Below, in pieces: positions 62,723 to 64,000 of a DNA stretch of 64,000 nt; position 1 is the stretch's first letter, and each line of letters starts with the position of its first letter. The DNA is taken from positions 32,142 to 96,141 of the forward strand of contig CAINNJ010000052.1 in the NCBI GenBank assembly GCA_903851195.1, read 5' to 3'. The notes under the pieces were generated by a model, which saw only the letters and a list, made by a program, of their open reading frames with translations, made no database searches and was not told where the DNA came from. A program made the position numbers and the translations under genes. Source of the stretch: an uncultured Acidobacteriia bacterium. GTDB taxonomy: Bacteria > Acidobacteriota > Terriglobia > Bryobacterales > Bryobacteraceae.

Positions 62723-63850
62723 TTAGACGGGCGTCGAAAGCCCCGCCAGCACTTCCTTCATCACATATTGCGCGCCGTCCACGCCGTCCCACGGCCCGGA
62801 TTCGTACTCCAGCGCAAAAGTCCCCCGGAAGCCCGCCGCCATCATGATGCGCGTGGAACGCTGGATGTCGTTGTTGTCCCCCCAGCGATCCCAGTACTTC
62901 GCATGCACGTTCGTGTGCGCATAGGGAGCCAGATCCCGCAGCGCGTTGTACATCAGGTACTCGTGCTCCCAGTTGCAGAAGTCCGGGGAAGCCTCGCAAT
63001 AAGGGTGGTTCGCGCCGTCGATCACGATCCGGATATTGATCGGATTCGCCGTCAGGCCCCAGTGGTTCTCCAGCGTCACGCGGACGCCGTGCTTGCCGCC
63101 ATGGTCCGCCATCTCTTTAAACGATTCCGTGCAGGCCGTCAGATACTTCGCCAGCAGATCGTTCTTCGGATAGCCGCTCGCCGGGTCGGGAATCGCCGGC
63201 GGGGCAATCCGCGGGCCGCCGCTGTTCACCCGCATCGATTTCGCGCCCAGCACGGCCACGCCCTCGATCCACTTCTTGGCAACCTCGATCCCCCGGCGCC
63301 GCAACGTCTCGTCGAGTTCGCAGATATCGAGCGGCGCGTTGTTCGAGATGTGCTGACAGGTGGTGCCCGTCGCCGCCATCTTCGCCGCCATTTTGTCCAG
63401 CCATTTCCGGCCCGAAGCGCTCGACGGATCGAACTCGCGCGACGTGCGCGGCCGCCCGTCGAACATCCCGGTCTGCTCGACATACATGCTGTTGTCCGCC
63501 ATGTCGCCGAACAGGCCGGAAAACAGGTCCATGTGCGTCACGCCGGGAAAGCGATCCTTCGTGAACTGCGGGAAGTCGAGCATGGTGATCTCGCCATACT
63601 TCTTCTTCATGCCATCCGCCAGCGGACGGTCCACCAGCGCCGGCGAAATGGTGCCGTTCGCGTTCGGGCGGACGTTCGGCCAGCCCTTGAAGATATGCCG
63701 GATGGGCCAGGTATTCGAGGCGATCCGGTCCAGTTTCTCTTTTTCGCTCAGGGGGCGGGCGCCGGAAGGGGCCGCGTTCGCCGCGCCTTCCGCCGCCAGC
63801 AAACTCGTCGCGCTTACCGTCTTAAAAAATCCACGTCGGTCGAGTGCCAT
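62723..63850 (-). CDS. Tat-exported sugar phosphate isomerase/epimerase-like TIM barrel protein
   Basis: Xylose isomerase-like barrel of the same broad group as 9614-10705, but not close. Signal MALDRRGFFKTVSATSLLAA has the RRxFFK twin-arginine motif. Metal-site candidates: Glu in VRVTLENHWGLTANP, His in APYAHTNVHAKYWD (two His), Glu in GTFALEYESGPWDG. 375 aa, normal. The start is 10 bp from the apparent left end of a mobile element, which probably replaced its upstream region; no promoter or Shine-Dalgarno is visible. Confidence 0.85.
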   Translation of the reverse strand: MALDRRGFFKTVSATSLLAAEGAANAAPSGARPLSEKEKLDRIASNTWPIRHIFKGWPNVRPNANGTISPALVDRPLADGMKKKYGEITMLDFPQFTKDRFPGVTHMDLFSGLFGDMADNSMYVEQTGMFDGRPRTSREFDPSSASGRKWLDKMAAKMAATGTTCQHISNNAPLDICELDETLRRRGIEVAKKWIEGVAVLGAKSMRVNSGGPRIAPPAIPDPASGYPKNDLLAKYLTACTESFKEMADHGGKHGVRVTLENHWGLTANPINIRIVIDGANHPYCEASPDFCNWEHEYLMYNALRDLAPYAHTNVHAKYWDRWGDNNDIQRSTRIMMAAGFRGTFALEYESGPWDGVDGAQYVMKEVLAGLSTPV

Positions 63851-63860
63851 CTGGATATTC

Positions 63861-64000
63861 TAGTGTCATGTACGAGAAATGGGTTGCAATAACGGACGTG
63901 ACGTGAGAACCTGGGTCTGGATATATGGCCAGACCGATTTCAAGGCTCGAATTGAAGCCGGAAGAGCGCGCCGAACTGGAGCGCCGGGTACGCGCGAAGA
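63861..64000 (+). mobile_element. Left end of a probable IS630-family insertion sequence (partial)
   Basis: Reading frame at 63925 matches the N-terminus of IS630-type transposases. IS630 elements insert at TA; a TA at 63861-63862 followed by GTGTCATGTACGAGAAA may be the target and the left inverted repeat. The other end is outside the window, so the border is a guess. Confidence 0.5.
63925..64000 (+). CDS. IS630-family transposase, N-terminal fragment
   Basis: Only 25 codons lie in the window, reading MARPISRLELKPEERAELER then RVRAK. The pattern P-I-x-x-L-x-L-x-x-E-E-R-x-x-L-E-x-x-x-R-A is typical of the start of IS630-type transposases and related helix-turn-helix proteins. ATG at 63925 has no clear ribosome site; a GTG at 63903 is out of this frame's best context. 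The catalytic DDE part would lie beyond the edge. Confidence 0.6.
   Translation, partial: MARPISRLELKPEERAELERRVRAK

Overview
The window looks like part of a chromosome from an acidobacterium of the Bryobacterales / Solibacter type. This is inferred from gene content: Tat-exported sugar isomerase-like TIM barrels, a PSCyt1/PSD1 plus DUF1501 pair, an Oar-like TonB receptor with a carboxypeptidase-regulatory domain, a CRTAC1 (FG-GAP/ASPIC) protein, cytochrome c fused to a copper monooxygenase-like domain, and a fused transglutaminase-DUF2126 protein. The DNA is GC-rich, genes are packed tightly with many 1-30 nt overlaps, and TTG starts are common. No tRNA, rRNA, CRISPR array or prophage was recognised. 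The only gene-free stretch over 300 bp is 41495-41816.

Region by region. 1-5.9 kb (minus): DUF1385 membrane protein, prfA (RF1), prmC, dinB, then an RND efflux adaptor and the start of its permease. 6-13.8 kb: secreted esterase, PQQ dehydrogenase with two N-terminal haem domains, TIM-barrel protein, then fabI, a hydrolase and thiC on the minus strand. 13.9-14.5 kb: a BrnT/BrnA toxin-antitoxin pair. 14.5-18.9 kb: an exported M24 peptidase overlapping a CHASE2 histidine kinase and a sigma-54 activator. 18.9-24.8 kb (minus): a YihY/BrkB protein, then a five-gene unit of OmpR-type regulator, single-domain receiver, outer-membrane porin, blue-copper protein and sensor kinase. 24.9-34.3 kb (minus): an overlapping operon YihY/BrkB - Omp85 - SurA-like - TamB, an outer-membrane assembly module. 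34.4-40 kb: a small CxxC protein, then a GH1-like protein, a glycosyltransferase and UDP-galactopyranose mutase, converging on a GH2 enzyme. 40.2-45.2 kb: stress-type genes (DUF892, DUF6496, a small HTH protein, transglutaminase/DUF2126). 45.2-53.1 kb: PSD1/DUF1501 pair, GH43-like protein, penicillin-acylase family enzyme. 53.2-62.1 kb: TonB receptor with strong promoter and terminator, TPR protein, GNAT, CRTAC1 protein, cytochrome-PHM-TPR protein. 62.1-64 kb: Dps, another TIM barrel, and the left end of a probable IS630-type element.

The most interesting signals are these. (1) prmC has no canonical start for its full-length form: its N-terminal helix is coded in frame directly after the UAG stop of prfA, the gene for the factor that reads UAG and that PrmC modifies, so readthrough feedback is conceivable. 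(2) A perfect 15-bp intrinsic terminator is also the signal-peptide coding region of the TPR gene behind the TonB receptor. (3) The two-component / porin / cupredoxin unit. (4) The BrkB-Omp85-SurA-TamB operon. (5) An apparent reversal of GC skew across the window.
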